Shown piece by piece: positions 46,985-56,554 of a stretch of DNA of 64,000 nucleotides (position 1 is its first letter; every line of letters starts with the position of its first letter). A model generated the notes under the pieces. The model was not told the origin of the DNA, ran no database searches, and worked only from the letters and a program-made list of their open reading frames with translations. Position numbers and translations under genes: made by a program. Location: NCBI GenBank assembly GCA_030550095.1, contig JAUQQA010000004.1, positions 1-64,000 of the forward strand. Reading direction: 5' to 3'. The DNA comes from Chloroflexota bacterium (GTDB lineage Bacteria; Chloroflexota; Anaerolineae; J036; Brachytrichaceae).

Positions 46985-49900
46985 ATGCCAGGCAAGCCGC
47001 CGTTGATCGCGTTGCTCAACGAGCGCATCCTCATCTTGGATGGCGCCATGGGCACGATGATCCAGAGTTACAAGCTGAGCGAGGAGGATTACCGCGGCGA
47101 GCGCTTTCAAGATCACCCCGTCGAGTTGCTCAACAACAACGAGGTGCTCAATCTCACGCGCCCCGACATCATCCTTGACATTCACCACCAATATCTCGAA
47201 GCCGGCGCGGACATCATCGAGACCAACACGTTCAACGCACAAGCAATCAGCCTTGCCGACTTCGAGATGACCGACCCCGCGCTGATCCGCGAGATCAACC
47301 TTGCCGCAGCGCGGCTCGCGCGCCAGGCAGCGGACGAATATACGCGGCGCGACCCGAGCCGCCCGCGCTACGTCGCTGGCGCGATCGGTCCCATGAACCG
47401 CACGCTCTCGCTCAGCCCCGATGTGAATGACCCTGGCTTCCGCGCGGTGACGTTCGACGAGGTCATGCGCGCCTACTACGACCAGGCAAAGGCGCTGATC
47501 GAGGGCGGCGTGGACCTCTTGCTTGCGGAGACCACCTTCGACACGTTGAACCTCAAAGCCGCGCTCTATGCTATTCAAACGCTCTTCGCCGAAGGCGTGC
47601 GCCAGGTGCCAGTGTGGGTGAGCGTGACGATCACCGACCAAAGCGGGCGCACGTTGAGCGGTCAGACGCTGGAAGCGTTTTGGGCAAGCGTCCACCGCAT
47701 GCCGCTGCTCGGCATGGGGTTGAACTGCTCGTTGGGCCCGCATGAAATGCGCCCCTACATCGAGACAATGGCAAAGGTGACGCAAACGTATGTCTCGTGT
47801 TACCCTAACGCTGGATTGCCCAACGCCTTCGGCGGGTACGACATGCCGCCGGATGTCTTCGCTAGCGCGATGGGGGAGTTCGCGCACAACGGCTGGCTGA
47901 ACATCGCCGGCGGCTGTTGCGGCACCACGCCCGCACACATCGTCGCCGTGCGCGAAGCGGTGAAAGGCGCTAAGCCCCACGTGCGCAACCGCCCTTCGCA
48001 TCGCACCTACTTCAGTGGCTTGGAGCTGGTGAGCCTGGAACCAGCGCAGCCGCCCACAGAAAGCGCAGCATCAACCCAGCCCACAGGTGGCGCTGCCTCC
48101 AGCTTTTTGATCATCGGCGAACGCACCAACGTCACCGGCTCGCCCAAGTTCGCCAAGCTGATCAAAGAGGGCAAGTTTGAGGAAGCGTTGAGCATCGCGC
48201 GCCAACAGGTGGAAAACGGCGCGCACATCCTCGACGTGAACTTCGATGAAGCGCTGCTGGACGCAGAGGCAGCAATGACGCGCTTCCTCAACCTGCTCAT
48301 GGCAGAGCCGGACATCGCCCGCGTGCCAATCATGATTGACAGCTCCAAGTGGAGCGTGATCGAAGCTGGGCTGAAGGCACTACAAGGCAAGTGCATCGTG
48401 AACTCGATCTCGCTCAAAGACGGCGAGGCGGTCTTCAAGCAACGCGCAGAGATCATCAAGCGCTTCGGCGCTGCGGTGGTGGTCATGGCGTTCGACGAGC
48501 GCGGACAAGCCGACACGTTTGAGCGCAAGATCGAGGTGTGCCAGCGGGCTTATAACATCCTCGTCAACGAGGTCGGCTTCCCGCCTGAGGACATCATCTT
48601 CGACCCCAACGTGCTCACGATCGCCACGGGCATCGAAGAGCACAACAACTACGCCGTGGACTTCATCCGCGCGGTGCGCTGGATAAAGGAAAACTTGCCC
48701 GGCGCGCGCACCAGCGGCGGCATCAGCAACCTCTCGTTTAGCTTCCGCGGCAACAACAAAGTGCGCGAGGCCATGCACAGCGTCTTCCTCTACCACGCCA
48801 TTCGCGCCGGGCTGGACATGGCGATCGTCAACGCCGGTCAGCTTGCGGTGTACGAGGAGATCGAGCCAACGCTGCGCGAGCTGGTGGAGGACGTGGTGCT
48901 GAACCGCCGTCCCGACGCCACCGAGCGGCTCATCGCCTACGCCAACGCCATGCAGAAAGAGACCAGCGCCCAGGCGAACGAAAGCCAAGCACTGGCTTGG
49001 CGCACGCTGGACGTGGACGAGCGCCTCAAGCACGCGCTGATCCATGGCATCACCGACTACATCGAGGCCGATGTGCTCGAGGCGCTGGAGCGCTACGGCG
49101 AGCCGCTCAAGGTGATCGAAGGGCCGCTGATGGCGGGCATGAACATCGTCGGCGATCTGTTCGGCGCGGGCAAGATGTTCCTCCCGCAGGTAGTGAAAAG
49201 CGCGCGCGTGATGAAAAAAGCCGTCGCTGTGCTTGAGCCATACCTCCTCGCACAAAAAGCCGCTGGCAACAGCGGCAGCGCGGGCAAAATCGTCATCGCC
49301 ACCGTGAAGGGTGACGTGCACGACATCGGCAAGAACATCGTCAGTGTGGTGCTCGGCTGCAACAACTACGACGTGATCGACCTGGGGGTGATGGTTCCAG
49401 CAGAGAAGATCCTCAAAACCGCGCGCGAGGTGGGCGCCGACCTCATCGGGCTGAGTGGGCTGATCACGCCCTCGCTCGACGAGATGGTGCACGTGGCGCG
49501 CGAGATGGAACGCGAAGGTTTCACCGTGCCGCTGCTGATCGGCGGCGCAACCACAAGCAAGGCACACACCGCGCTGAAGATCGCGCCCGTCTATTCACAC
49601 CCCGTTGTGCATGTGCCCGATGCCAGCCGCGCTGTCGGCGTGGTTGGCGCGCTGCTCAACCCAGCGCTGCGCGATCAGTTCATCGCCCAAAATGCCGAGG
49701 AGCAGCGCCAGCTGCGCGAGCAGTTGGGGCAACCTGAGCGCAAATCCCTCCTGCCACTCGCGGAAGCACGCCGCCGCAGGTTCATCTGGACCCCAGAGAC
49801 GCACGACTTCACCAGCGAACCCGCTTTCATCGGCGTGCGCGTGATCGAACCGCAGCACATGCCGCTGCGCGAGCTGGTGAACTACATTGACTGGACGCCC

Positions 49901-50797
49901 TTCTTCGCAGCATGGGAGCTTGCCGGGCGCTTCCCACAAATCCTTGACGATCCCGTAGTCGGCGAACAGGCGCGCAAGCTCTATGCCGACGCACAGGCCC
50001 TGCTCCACCGCCTGGTGCAAGCAGACCTCAACACGCGCGCCGCACGACATCGCACAGGGGCTCACGACGAAACACCGCCCAACACGCTCTATGCGCGCGC
50101 CGTGTACGGCATTTTCCCCGCCAACAGCGTGGGCGACGACATCGAGGTGTATGCAGACGAATCACGCAGCCGCGTGCTGGTCACCTTCCACATGCTGCGC
50201 CAGCAAATGGACAAAGGCACGCGCGAGGGCGCGCACAACCTTTGCCTAGCGGACTTCGTAGCGCCAAAAGAGAGCGGCGTGGTGGACTACATCGGCGCGT
50301 TTGTGGTGAGCATCCACGGCGCACAAGCCATGGCAGAAGCGTTCAAAGCCCAAGGCGACGACTACAACGCTATCCTCATCGAAGCGCTCGCCGATCGGCT
50401 TGCCGAGGCGTTCTCCGAGCGCCTGCACAAACAAGCCCGCGACGACATGGGCTACGGCTTGAGCGAAAACTTCACCAACGAAGACCTCATCGCCGAGAAG
50501 TATCGCGGCATTCGACCAGCGCCGGGGTACCCAGCTTGTCCCGACCACAGCGAAAAACGCCTCATTTGGCAATTGCTCGACGCAGAGCGCAACGCGGGCG
50601 TGAAGCTCACGGAGAGCTGTGCCATGTGGCCTGCCAGCAGCGTGAGCGGCTGGTACATCTTCCATCCGCAAGCGCGCTACTTCGGCATCGGCAAGATCGG
50701 GCGCGATCAGCTTGAAGATTACGCACAGCGGAAGGGAATAAGCGTGGAGGAAGCCGAACGATGGTTGCGGCAGAACTTGCTAGAGGAAAGAACATGA
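46985..50797 (+). CDS. metH: Cobalamin-dependent methionine synthase
   Basis: Makes methionine from homocysteine using methyl-tetrahydrofolate and B12. The 1270-aa protein has all four modules. The homocysteine domain starts with [11 protein letters not shown], with zinc Cys in [11 protein letters not shown] (about 247) and [12 protein letters not shown] (about 312). The pterin domain has [15 protein letters not shown] (about 380). The B12 domain has [21 protein letters not shown] (His about 779) and [14 protein letters not shown]. The C-terminal activation domain has [15 protein letters not shown] and [17 protein letters not shown]-like residues. Length matches the family, so B12 must be acquired or made. 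It shares a 4-bp overlap with the next gene. Confidence 0.97.
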   Translation: MPGKPPLIALLNERILILDGAMGTMIQSYKLSEEDYRGERFQDHPVELLNNNEVLNLTRPDIILDIHHQYLEAGADIIETNTFNAQAISLADFEMTDPALIREINLAAARLARQAADEYTRRDPSRPRYVAGAIGPMNRTLSLSPDVNDPGFRAVTFDEVMRAYYDQAKALIEGGVDLLLAETTFDTLNLKAALYAIQTLFAEGVRQVPVWVSVTITDQSGRTLSGQTLEAFWASVHRMPLLGMGLNCSLGPHEMRPYIETMAKVTQTYVSCYPNAGLPNAFGGYDMPPDVFASAMGEFAHNGWLNIAGGCCGTTPAHIVAVREAVKGAKPHVRNRPSHRTYFSGLELVSLEPAQPPTESAASTQPTGGAASSFLIIGERTNVTGSPKFAKLIKEGKFEEALSIARQQVENGAHILDVNFDEALLDAEAAMTRFLNLLMAEPDIARVPIMIDSSKWSVIEAGLKALQGKCIVNSISLKDGEAVFKQRAEIIKRFGAAVVVMAFDERGQADTFERKIEVCQRAYNILVNEVGFPPEDIIFDPNVLTIATGIEEHNNYAVDFIRAVRWIKENLPGARTSGGISNLSFSFRGNNKVREAMHSVFLYHAIRAGLDMAIVNAGQLAVYEEIEPTLRELVEDVVLNRRPDATERLIAYANAMQKETSAQANESQALAWRTLDVDERLKHALIHGITDYIEADVLEALERYGEPLKVIEGPLMAGMNIVGDLFGAGKMFLPQVVKSARVMKKAVAVLEPYLLAQKAAGNSGSAGKIVIATVKGDVHDIGKNIVSVVLGCNNYDVIDLGVMVPAEKILKTAREVGADLIGLSGLITPSLDEMVHVAREMEREGFTVPLLIGGATTSKAHTALKIAPVYSHPVVHVPDASRAVGVVGALLNPALRDQFIAQNAEEQRQLREQLGQPERKSLLPLAEARRRRFIWTPETHDFTSEPAFIGVRVIEPQHMPLRELVNYIDWTPFFAAWELAGRFPQILDDPVVGEQARKLYADAQALLHRLVQADLNTRAARHRTGAHDETPPNTLYARAVYGIFPANSVGDDIEVYADESRSRVLVTFHMLRQQMDKGTREGAHNLCLADFVAPKESGVVDYIGAFVVSIHGAQAMAEAFKAQGDDYNAILIEALADRLAEAFSERLHKQARDDMGYGLSENFTNEDLIAEKYRGIRPAPGYPACPDHSEKRLIWQLLDAERNAGVKLTESCAMWPASSVSGWYIFHPQARYFGIGKIGRDQLEDYAQRKGISVEEAERWLRQNLLEERT

Positions 50798-52230
50798 GGA
50801 CCTTGCTCATCATGCTCACAGCCCTTCTCGTTACGAGCGCTCTTTCAAAACCAACAGCACACGGCCAAAGCAGCGCTCTAGGCACGAAGTCCGCCTTTGG
50901 CATCGAATCCAATCTTCCCATTCTGCCCGAAAGCCCCCTTTATGCTCGCGTTGCCTCGCTGGGCACAGGCTGGGTGCGTCTGAACGGCCGCATTTCGTGG
51001 CGCAAGCTACAACCACTCCCCGACTCACCCATCGCGTGGGCATCTTTGTCAGAGTTCGAGCGCGAGTTGAAAGCGTTGCGCGCCCTAGGCGCGAAGCCGA
51101 TCGTTGTAGTGGACGATCATCCCCTCTGGGCAACACTCGGCAGAGCAGGCGCAGATGGGAAGCCATCGCATTGCGACGCGCTCAAAGACGAAGCATTTGA
51201 GGCATTCGGTCGCTTCCTCGCTCAACTTGCTGCTCGCTATGCTGCGCCAGAGTTCAACGTGCACGATTGGGAATTGGGGAATGAGCCTGATGTTGACCCT
51301 CGTCTTGTGCCAAGCACCAGCGCATTCGGCTGCTGGGGAGATGTGAGCGACCCCTTCTATGGAGGCGAACGCTACGGGCGAATGCTGAAAGTGGTCGCGC
51401 CCCTAGTGCGCGCAGCCAACTCAAAAGCGAGAATTTGGATCGGCGGATTGCTGCTCAACTCGCCAGGCATTGATGAGGGCGAGGGCAAGGGAAGCCCTGG
51501 GCGTTTCTTCGAGGGCATTCTGCGCGCAGGCGCAGCCGATGCTTTCGATGTTGTCCCCTTCCACGCATACCTCGGCTACGCGGAGGACGCACAAGGGAAT
51601 CCCATTACTTTGGATTACGACTACGCATTCGGATCAAGTCCACAGATCGCTTGGTCACAGATGCAAGCGCAGAGCTTTGTTGCCGCAAAGGCAGCCTTTC
51701 TGAAGCGCGTTATGCAGCAGTACGGGGTGAATAAGCCGCTTTTCCTCAACGAAGGCGGTTTCCACTGTCGCTTGCCTTCGTGCGAATCTCCCAACTCCCC
51801 GTTCTATGAAGTGCAAGCAAACGCCGTTGTGCACGCAAGCGTGCGCACGCTCAGCGCTGGGATCAGCGGCTACATCTGGTACACGCTGGAAGGACCAGGA
51901 TGGCGGAATGGCGGGCTACTCGATCGCAACCAACGCCCACGACCCGCGTTCAACGCTTACCGGTTCTTGTCCTCCCAGCTTGGGAACGCGCGCTTCTTGA
52001 GCAAAAGCCAAGAGTCCAACATTGCCCGGTATCGCTTCCGGAGCCGCTCGCGCCTTTTTGAGGTTGTTTGGTCAATTGATGGGGTGCCTCGCACGCTTCG
52101 CGTCCCTTCGAGCCAATATACGAGCGTGGTTGACCGAGAAGGCAGGTCCCTCTCGCCCAGACGGGAGGGCAACGACCTGGTGATCGAAGTGAGCGCTCGA
52201 CCTGTGTACTTGATAGGCGCTCTTCGTTGA
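50794..52230 (+). CDS. Secreted glycoside-hydrolase-like (clan GH-A) protein
   Basis: A 478-aa exported protein with a signal peptide ([18 protein letters not shown]). The sequence fits a TIM-barrel glycosidase: [49 protein letters not shown] (candidate acid/base Glu after Asn, about 165) and [14 protein letters not shown] (candidate nucleophile Glu, about 330). Late strands end in [18 protein letters not shown]. The pattern resembles GH39 or GH5-like enzymes, but the family and substrate are undetermined. The ATG at 50794 overlaps the metH stop (ATGA), an odd pairing of functions. It converges with the FecR gene leaving 5 bp. Confidence 0.75.
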   Translation: MRTLLIMLTALLVTSALSKPTAHGQSSALGTKSAFGIESNLPILPESPLYARVASLGTGWVRLNGRISWRKLQPLPDSPIAWASLSEFERELKALRALGAKPIVVVDDHPLWATLGRAGADGKPSHCDALKDEAFEAFGRFLAQLAARYAAPEFNVHDWELGNEPDVDPRLVPSTSAFGCWGDVSDPFYGGERYGRMLKVVAPLVRAANSKARIWIGGLLLNSPGIDEGEGKGSPGRFFEGILRAGAADAFDVVPFHAYLGYAEDAQGNPITLDYDYAFGSSPQIAWSQMQAQSFVAAKAAFLKRVMQQYGVNKPLFLNEGGFHCRLPSCESPNSPFYEVQANAVVHASVRTLSAGISGYIWYTLEGPGWRNGGLLDRNQRPRPAFNAYRFLSSQLGNARFLSKSQESNIARYRFRSRSRLFEVVWSIDGVPRTLRVPSSQYTSVVDREGRSLSPRREGNDLVIEVSARPVYLIGALR

Positions 52231-52235
52231 GCCGC

Positions 52236-53471
52236 TCAACGCACGCGCTGCACGGCAAACGTGATGTTCCCAGCGGGGTCTGTCGCCGTGATCGTCACTG
52301 TGTCGCCTTGCAAGACAAAGGTGAAGTCAAACGCGCCGCGCGCATCTGTGGGGACGATCTGCCCGTTGATGCGCACCACAGCGCCAACCTCAGCTTGCCC
52401 TATCACGCGCACTTGCGCCCCGCTGCGACTTACGCGCTCGATGCGCAACGCAGGGTTCGTCATATCCACGACGACCTCTATCGGCAGCGAGCGCGCACTG
52501 CGACGGCCATCAGGTGCCAGCTGCTCAAAGGCAAGAAGCTGCACTCCCTCCGGCAAGGTGAGCGTACCACTTAGCACACCGCCAGCATCAGCGCGCAACG
52601 TGCCGATTACGTTGCCGTGCTGACCGTCATAGGCGATCAGCGTCGCCCTGGGGTAGAGGAAAGCTTGCAGCTGCAACGTGCGCGTGTTTACCAACACGCG
52701 ATCAGGCGACGCCGAAGCGATGCGCACGCGCGGCACTTGCAACTCGACAGTGAGCGGTTGCGAAGTGGAGAGCACTGCTTGCTCACCCGTGATCACCTCG
52801 GCGCTCCCAAGCGCTGTGCGCACGCTGACGATCCCCTCGTCCGTGAATTCGCGCGCGGTGTTCTTGTCTAGCACGTGGGCGCGGAACACTGTGCCCCGAA
52901 CCTGCATGAGACCTGCGCGCGTCTCGAGGTGAAAGCCTGCCTCGCGTGCTTGGGGGGCAATGACGTTCGTCAGCTCCCCTGCGTCGAGAAAAAACGCGTT
53001 GCGCCCCAACACGCGCACATGTGCACCGGGCGCTGCAAAGAGCGTAGAGCCATCCGCAAGGGTCACTGTGACCGATCCCGCCGCTGTGAATTCATCGCCT
53101 ACAGCCAAAGGGAACCCCCTCAACGGGCGCACTTCTTGATCGAGCCACCAACGCACGCCAAGCGGTCCTTGCCTTTGCTCACGCAGAGCCGCCGTGCCGT
53201 CTATCACTGCACCGCTTGGCGCGCGCGTGCCGCCAAAGAGGAGGTAAAGGCTCACAGCGAGGCTTAACACAGCAAGCGCAAGCCCTACGCGCAGAGCAGG
53301 CACCCAGCGTCTCCGCTGCCGCAGCGCGGCGCTCTCGGCTACAAGCGCGCGGCGCACGCGTGCGCGCTGCTGCGGCGAAAGTCCCTCCACGCGCTGCGCC
53401 GATTCAGCCAGCGCGCGCTCCAGCGCCTCTGGAGCATCCCAGCGCGATTGCGGCTGCGATGTTGGTTTCAT
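52236..53471 (-). CDS. FecR-domain membrane protein with C-terminal Ig-like region (probable anti-sigma partner)
   Basis: A 411-aa protein. A cytoplasmic N-terminal segment (about 1-55) is followed by one membrane helix (VPALRVGLALAVLSLAVSLYLLFG) and an external part. The FecR-like domain covers about 110-260 (LAVGDEFTAAGSVTVTLADGSTLFAAPGAHVRV, then LETRAGLMQVRGTVFRAHVL). The C-terminus has beta-sandwich repeats ending in RINGQIVPTDARGAFDFTF. In studied systems FecR-type proteins transmit a surface signal to an ECF sigma factor. It follows the sigma gene after 3 bp, so the pair form an operon. Confidence 0.82.
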   Translation of the reverse strand: MKPTSQPQSRWDAPEALERALAESAQRVEGLSPQQRARVRRALVAESAALRQRRRWVPALRVGLALAVLSLAVSLYLLFGGTRAPSGAVIDGTAALREQRQGPLGVRWWLDQEVRPLRGFPLAVGDEFTAAGSVTVTLADGSTLFAAPGAHVRVLGRNAFFLDAGELTNVIAPQAREAGFHLETRAGLMQVRGTVFRAHVLDKNTAREFTDEGIVSVRTALGSAEVITGEQAVLSTSQPLTVELQVPRVRIASASPDRVLVNTRTLQLQAFLYPRATLIAYDGQHGNVIGTLRADAGGVLSGTLTLPEGVQLLAFEQLAPDGRRSARSLPIEVVVDMTNPALRIERVSRSGAQVRVIGQAEVGAVVRINGQIVPTDARGAFDFTFVLQGDTVTITATDPAGNITFAVQRVR

Positions 53472-53474
53472 GAG

Positions 53475-54071
53475 CTACTCCTCGCTGCTGAGCAACGCGC
53501 GCAAAGCAACCCTGCCTTGCGTGATCAACCACTCCACCTTACGATGTTTGAGCCGCATGGTTGCGGCAACTTCCTCGACGGATAGACCCATCACATAGCG
53601 CAGCACCAACGCTTGCCGCTGCTCCAGCGGGAGCTTGCCCAATGCCATGCGCACTGCAAGCGCGTCGGCTGAAGGGTCTGCCTCATCTGAGCCTGCAACG
53701 CGTGGTCTTGGCGACAAACTTTCCTCTCTGTGAGTGAACGGTGCGAGGAAGCGCCGCAGGACACGCTGTCGCCGAAGCCAATCCGCAGATTTGTGATGCG
53801 CAATGCGCAACAGCCACGTGCTCACGCGAGACTCGCCCCTGTAGCGGGCAGCATTGCGCAGTGCAGCGAGGAAGGTCTCCTGCACCACATCGCCGAGGTC
53901 ATCCTCAGAAATGTCGGGCACAACGTGGCGCACGTAGCGACAAATCGCGGTCTCGAACATGGCGAAGAACGCGCCCGCAGCCTCCTCGTCACCTGCAACC
54001 ATGCGCTGGAGCAGAGCGCGCGCTGTAATCTCAGCTTCTTGTGCGCTATCACTTTGATAGTCGTCTGCCAT
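53475..54071 (-). CDS. ECF-family RNA polymerase sigma factor
   Basis: A 198-aa sigma-70 family protein. Region 2 is AAGAFFAMFETAICRYVRHVVPDISEDDLGDVVQETFLAALRNAARYRGESRVSTWLLRIAHHKSADWLRRQR; region 4 is ALGKLPLEQRQALVLRYVMGLSVEEVAATMRLKHRKVEWLITQGRVALR. The ATG 54071 has AGGA six bases upstream and is preferred; a GTG at 54125 would add 18 residues but starts within the leader. The neighbour is a FecR-like protein. Upstream are a TAGAAT box and a palindrome. Confidence 0.92.
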   Translation of the reverse strand: MADDYQSDSAQEAEITARALLQRMVAGDEEAAGAFFAMFETAICRYVRHVVPDISEDDLGDVVQETFLAALRNAARYRGESRVSTWLLRIAHHKSADWLRRQRVLRRFLAPFTHREESLSPRPRVAGSDEADPSADALAVRMALGKLPLEQRQALVLRYVMGLSVEEVAATMRLKHRKVEWLITQGRVALRALLSSEE

Positions 54072-54131
54072 GCGCGTTCCTGCAAAGCAAGCGTTGCCGT
54101 TTTTAAGCTCGTGCTCACTCAGCACAGGCTT

Positions 54132-54151
54132 TGAAACAGTGTTTCATTCTA
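54132..54151 (-). promoter_or_regulatory. Sigma-gene promoter -10 box and overlapping palindrome
   Basis: TAGAAT on the minus strand (54151-54146) is the likely -10 box. The dyad TGAAAC-AGT-GTTTCA (54132-54146) covers the predicted transcription start, a position where a repressor would block initiation. The leader to ATG 54071 is about 68 nt. Confidence 0.45.
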
Positions 54152-54177
54152 CGGGCAACGCGCTTTCCCTAGCAGCG

Positions 54178-55749
54178 CTACGTTGCCTTCGCAAGGGGTT
54201 GATCGCTTAGTCGCGGCCCAGACTCCGCGAAAGCACGGCGGGCATCCACCGTGAGCAGGATCACCAAGCCAACTACAAAGAAAAACACCACGGAGAGAAT
54301 CGCTGGGCGCAGGTTGCCGAGGGTCTGGTTTACCGCGCCAAAGAGGAAAGGACCCAACCAAGAGGTGCCGCGTTCGCTGATCTCGTAAATCGAGAAGAAC
54401 TCTGCTTCCTTATCTTGGGGGATCATCTGCGCGAACATGCTGCGGCTGATGGATTGCGAGCCGCCCAGCACCAGCGCGATGAAGAACCCCAGCACCCAAA
54501 ACTCGAACTCGGCGCGCGGCAACCCGAGCACGGTGGATGCGAAATCGCGCATGCCCAGATAGGCATACACAACCACTGCCGTCCAAATCAGCAAACTTGC
54601 CACCAAGGCACGCTTGCTACCCAAGCGCTCTGCGAGCCGACCGAAGAACAGCGCGCCGAAGAACGCGACAAACTGAATCATCAAGATGAGCAGCGTGAGC
54701 CGCTCCGTGGGGACGCCTAAACCACCACGCGCCACAGGCGCTGCAGCAAACAGCGCCGAGACGGCGATCACCGTCTGGATGCCGTCGTTGTAGATGAGGT
54801 ACGCGAGCAAGAACCTAGTAGTTTGCGGCAGGGCGCGCCGCTTGCGCCAGAGGAACAAGCCGATCATCGCGATCGGTCCGAGCGCAGCGGCAAACACCCA
54901 CTCAGTCGAGAGCTGCAGCGCGTTCACCACAGGCACCCACGCGAACACCAACAGCGGCGAGAGCAAAAGCACAGCGATGAGCCGCGCGGGCAGTCCAGTC
55001 GTGTTGCTCAGCTGCTTAAAGGCGATGCCCAGCACAGTCTCGCCTGGTGGCAGCGCGCGCGCAGCGTGGCGCGGGCGCAATGTGCGCCACGTCCAGAACG
55101 ACCAACCAAACCACCAAATCCCCGCAGAGGCTAAGTTGAGGCGCACAGCGGCGGCGCTATCCAGCCCAAAGCGCTCCCGCTGAAGGAACAGCAACAGATT
55201 GAGCAGCAACAACAGCCCGCCGCCTAGGTACCCCATCGCCCAACCAAACGCTGAAACGCGGTCGCGTTGATCGGCACTCGCAATGTCGGGCAGATAGGCG
55301 TTGTAAAACACGATGGCGGCGCCAAAAGCAAAGTTCGCAACGATGAACAACACGCCGCCCAACCACCACAAATCGCCCTGCACGAAGAACAGCAACGTCG
55401 TTGCGAGGGCGCCGATGGTGGCAAACAAGCGCAACAGAAACTTGCGACGGTGGGAGTAATCGGCAATCGCGCCCAACACGGGCAAGAACCCTGCTTGAAA
55501 CACGACCGAGAAGGCAATGCAAAACGGTAGAAACGATTCGGGCGCGACCGGCAATCCGAAGAAGCGCGCTTGACCATCTGGGCTTGTCCGTGCCGCTGCG
55601 GCGACGAGGCTCGAGAGGTACGGACCGAGGAACACTGTGCCGACCGTGGTGCTAAAGGCGCTGTTTGCCCAGTCGTACATCGCCCAGCCCCGAATCTCGC
55701 GCGGGTCGTTCACCAGCGGTCGAGCATCACGAGCGAGAGCAAGGCGCAT
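54178..55749 (-). CDS. MFS transporter of the UMF1 (Atg22-like) family
   Basis: A 523-aa membrane protein with twelve hydrophobic segments. The N-terminal IRGWAMYDWANSAFSTTVGTVFLGPYLSSL is the UMF1 signature; FLPVLGAIADYSHRRKFLLRLF is the MFS loop 2-3 motif; ALVLGGSQSISRSMFAQMIPQDKEAEFFSIYEISERGTSWLGPFLFG lies near the C-terminus. Substrate unknown; yeast Atg22 exports amino acids from the vacuole. ATG 55749; another ATG lies 22 residues later (MYDWANS). Likely single-gene transcript. Confidence 0.9.
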   Translation of the reverse strand: MRLALARDARPLVNDPREIRGWAMYDWANSAFSTTVGTVFLGPYLSSLVAAAARTSPDGQARFFGLPVAPESFLPFCIAFSVVFQAGFLPVLGAIADYSHRRKFLLRLFATIGALATTLLFFVQGDLWWLGGVLFIVANFAFGAAIVFYNAYLPDIASADQRDRVSAFGWAMGYLGGGLLLLLNLLLFLQRERFGLDSAAAVRLNLASAGIWWFGWSFWTWRTLRPRHAARALPPGETVLGIAFKQLSNTTGLPARLIAVLLLSPLLVFAWVPVVNALQLSTEWVFAAALGPIAMIGLFLWRKRRALPQTTRFLLAYLIYNDGIQTVIAVSALFAAAPVARGGLGVPTERLTLLILMIQFVAFFGALFFGRLAERLGSKRALVASLLIWTAVVVYAYLGMRDFASTVLGLPRAEFEFWVLGFFIALVLGGSQSISRSMFAQMIPQDKEAEFFSIYEISERGTSWLGPFLFGAVNQTLGNLRPAILSVVFFFVVGLVILLTVDARRAFAESGPRLSDQPLAKAT

Positions 55750-55801
55750 GGTTGCAGAAAGCGTATTGCGTCTGTGTTAAGCCTAGGTCAACCTGCGGCG
55801 C

Positions 55802-56293
55802 TTAGAACTCTTCATCAAGCTCAGAGAGCAGAAGACGCTTGTTTTGCAACCAACGCGGCGTTTCTTCCTCGCGCAGACGCCGACGGGCGGGACGCCGTTG
55901 CTTGCGCTCGGGCGCACGTGTCTGATTGGAGCGCGTTGGCGCAACCTGCGCCCTCCCTGGTTGATGAGCGCGCGCTCCGGGCGTATGTGCTGGTGGTGGA
56001 GTGGCAGGGCGTTGAGAGGCTGTGCGTTCTGAGGCTGGGCGCGGCTCCTTCGGGCGCGCGAGGTCAATGCGCACAGGGCGATTGTCGAGGAATTTCCCGT
56101 TCAGTTGCTGCATAGCTTGCTGCGCTGCTTCGGGAGTGCTCATCTCGACGAAGCCGAACCCTTTAGAGCGATTGGTCGCGCGGTCGGTGACGATCTCCGC
56201 TGAACGCACCTCGCCCACCGTTGCGAAGAAGGCGCGTAACGTCTCAACAGTCGTCGTGTAAGACAGGTTGCCTACATACAAGCGGCTGGACAT
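55802..56293 (-). CDS. RRM-domain RNA-binding protein
   Basis: A 163-aa protein with one RNA recognition motif (about 1-80): RNP2 LYVGNL and RNP1 KGFGFVEM, with the strand pattern of glycine-rich bacterial Rbp proteins. The second half (80-163) is basic and disordered, rich in Pro, Arg and Ala, ending in an acidic helix (LLLSELDEEF). Such proteins in cyanobacteria are cold-induced and have long leaders. The gene here has a 261-bp gap upstream with a terminator-like hairpin. Confidence 0.92.
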   Translation of the reverse strand: MSSRLYVGNLSYTTTVETLRAFFATVGEVRSAEIVTDRATNRSKGFGFVEMSTPEAAQQAMQQLNGKFLDNRPVRIDLARPKEPRPASERTASQRPATPPPAHTPGARAHQPGRAQVAPTRSNQTRAPERKQRRPARRRLREEETPRWLQNKRLLLSELDEEF

Positions 56294-56554
56294 TGCTCGT
56301 ACCCAAAATCAAACTGGAGCTGGCTTGTAGGACGAAAGGGGGAAACCGTAGCGACCGAAAGGACCTCCGAAAATCACTAAACAAAAACGCCTGCGCACAG
56401 GCAGCGCAGGGCATCATCCTGAAGCAGACCATGGGCGCAAGAGGCGCCTCGCCGCAAGAGCCAAGTTTTACACCAAGCCATCAGCCTCTATGCTTCAACG
56501 TGGACTATAGCATAAGCAACGATTTTTCGCACTGTCTTGCAAAGCTGCTCTCGC
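56294..56554 (-). promoter_or_regulatory. Leader region upstream of the RRM gene
   Basis: This 261-bp gap between glyA and the RRM gene has no coding frame. On the minus strand it contains, in order, a TATAGT-like -10 box near 56505, the hairpin with U-tract at 56380-56412, and a purine/pyrimidine-rich stretch near the RRM start. The heptamer CGAAAGG occurs twice on the plus strand (about 56332 and 56356). Function unknown. Confidence 0.35.
56380..56412 (-). terminator. Terminator or attenuator hairpin upstream of the RRM gene
   Basis: CCTGCGC (56390-56396) pairs with GCGCAGG (56404-56410) around a 7-nt loop. On the minus strand it is followed by CGTTTTTGTTT, a good U-tract. It lies 140 nt after the glyA stop and about 85 nt before the RRM start, so it may end glyA transcripts or attenuate the RRM gene. 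Confidence 0.65.

Noticed and set aside
48380-49567. Open minus-strand frame of 395 codons across metH
   Set aside because: Antisense to the conserved B12 domain; His-rich low-complexity peptide.
54072-54125. GTG 54125 as the sigma-factor start
   Set aside because: ATG 54071 has an AGGA sequence and normal spacing; the extra 18 residues do not belong to region 2.
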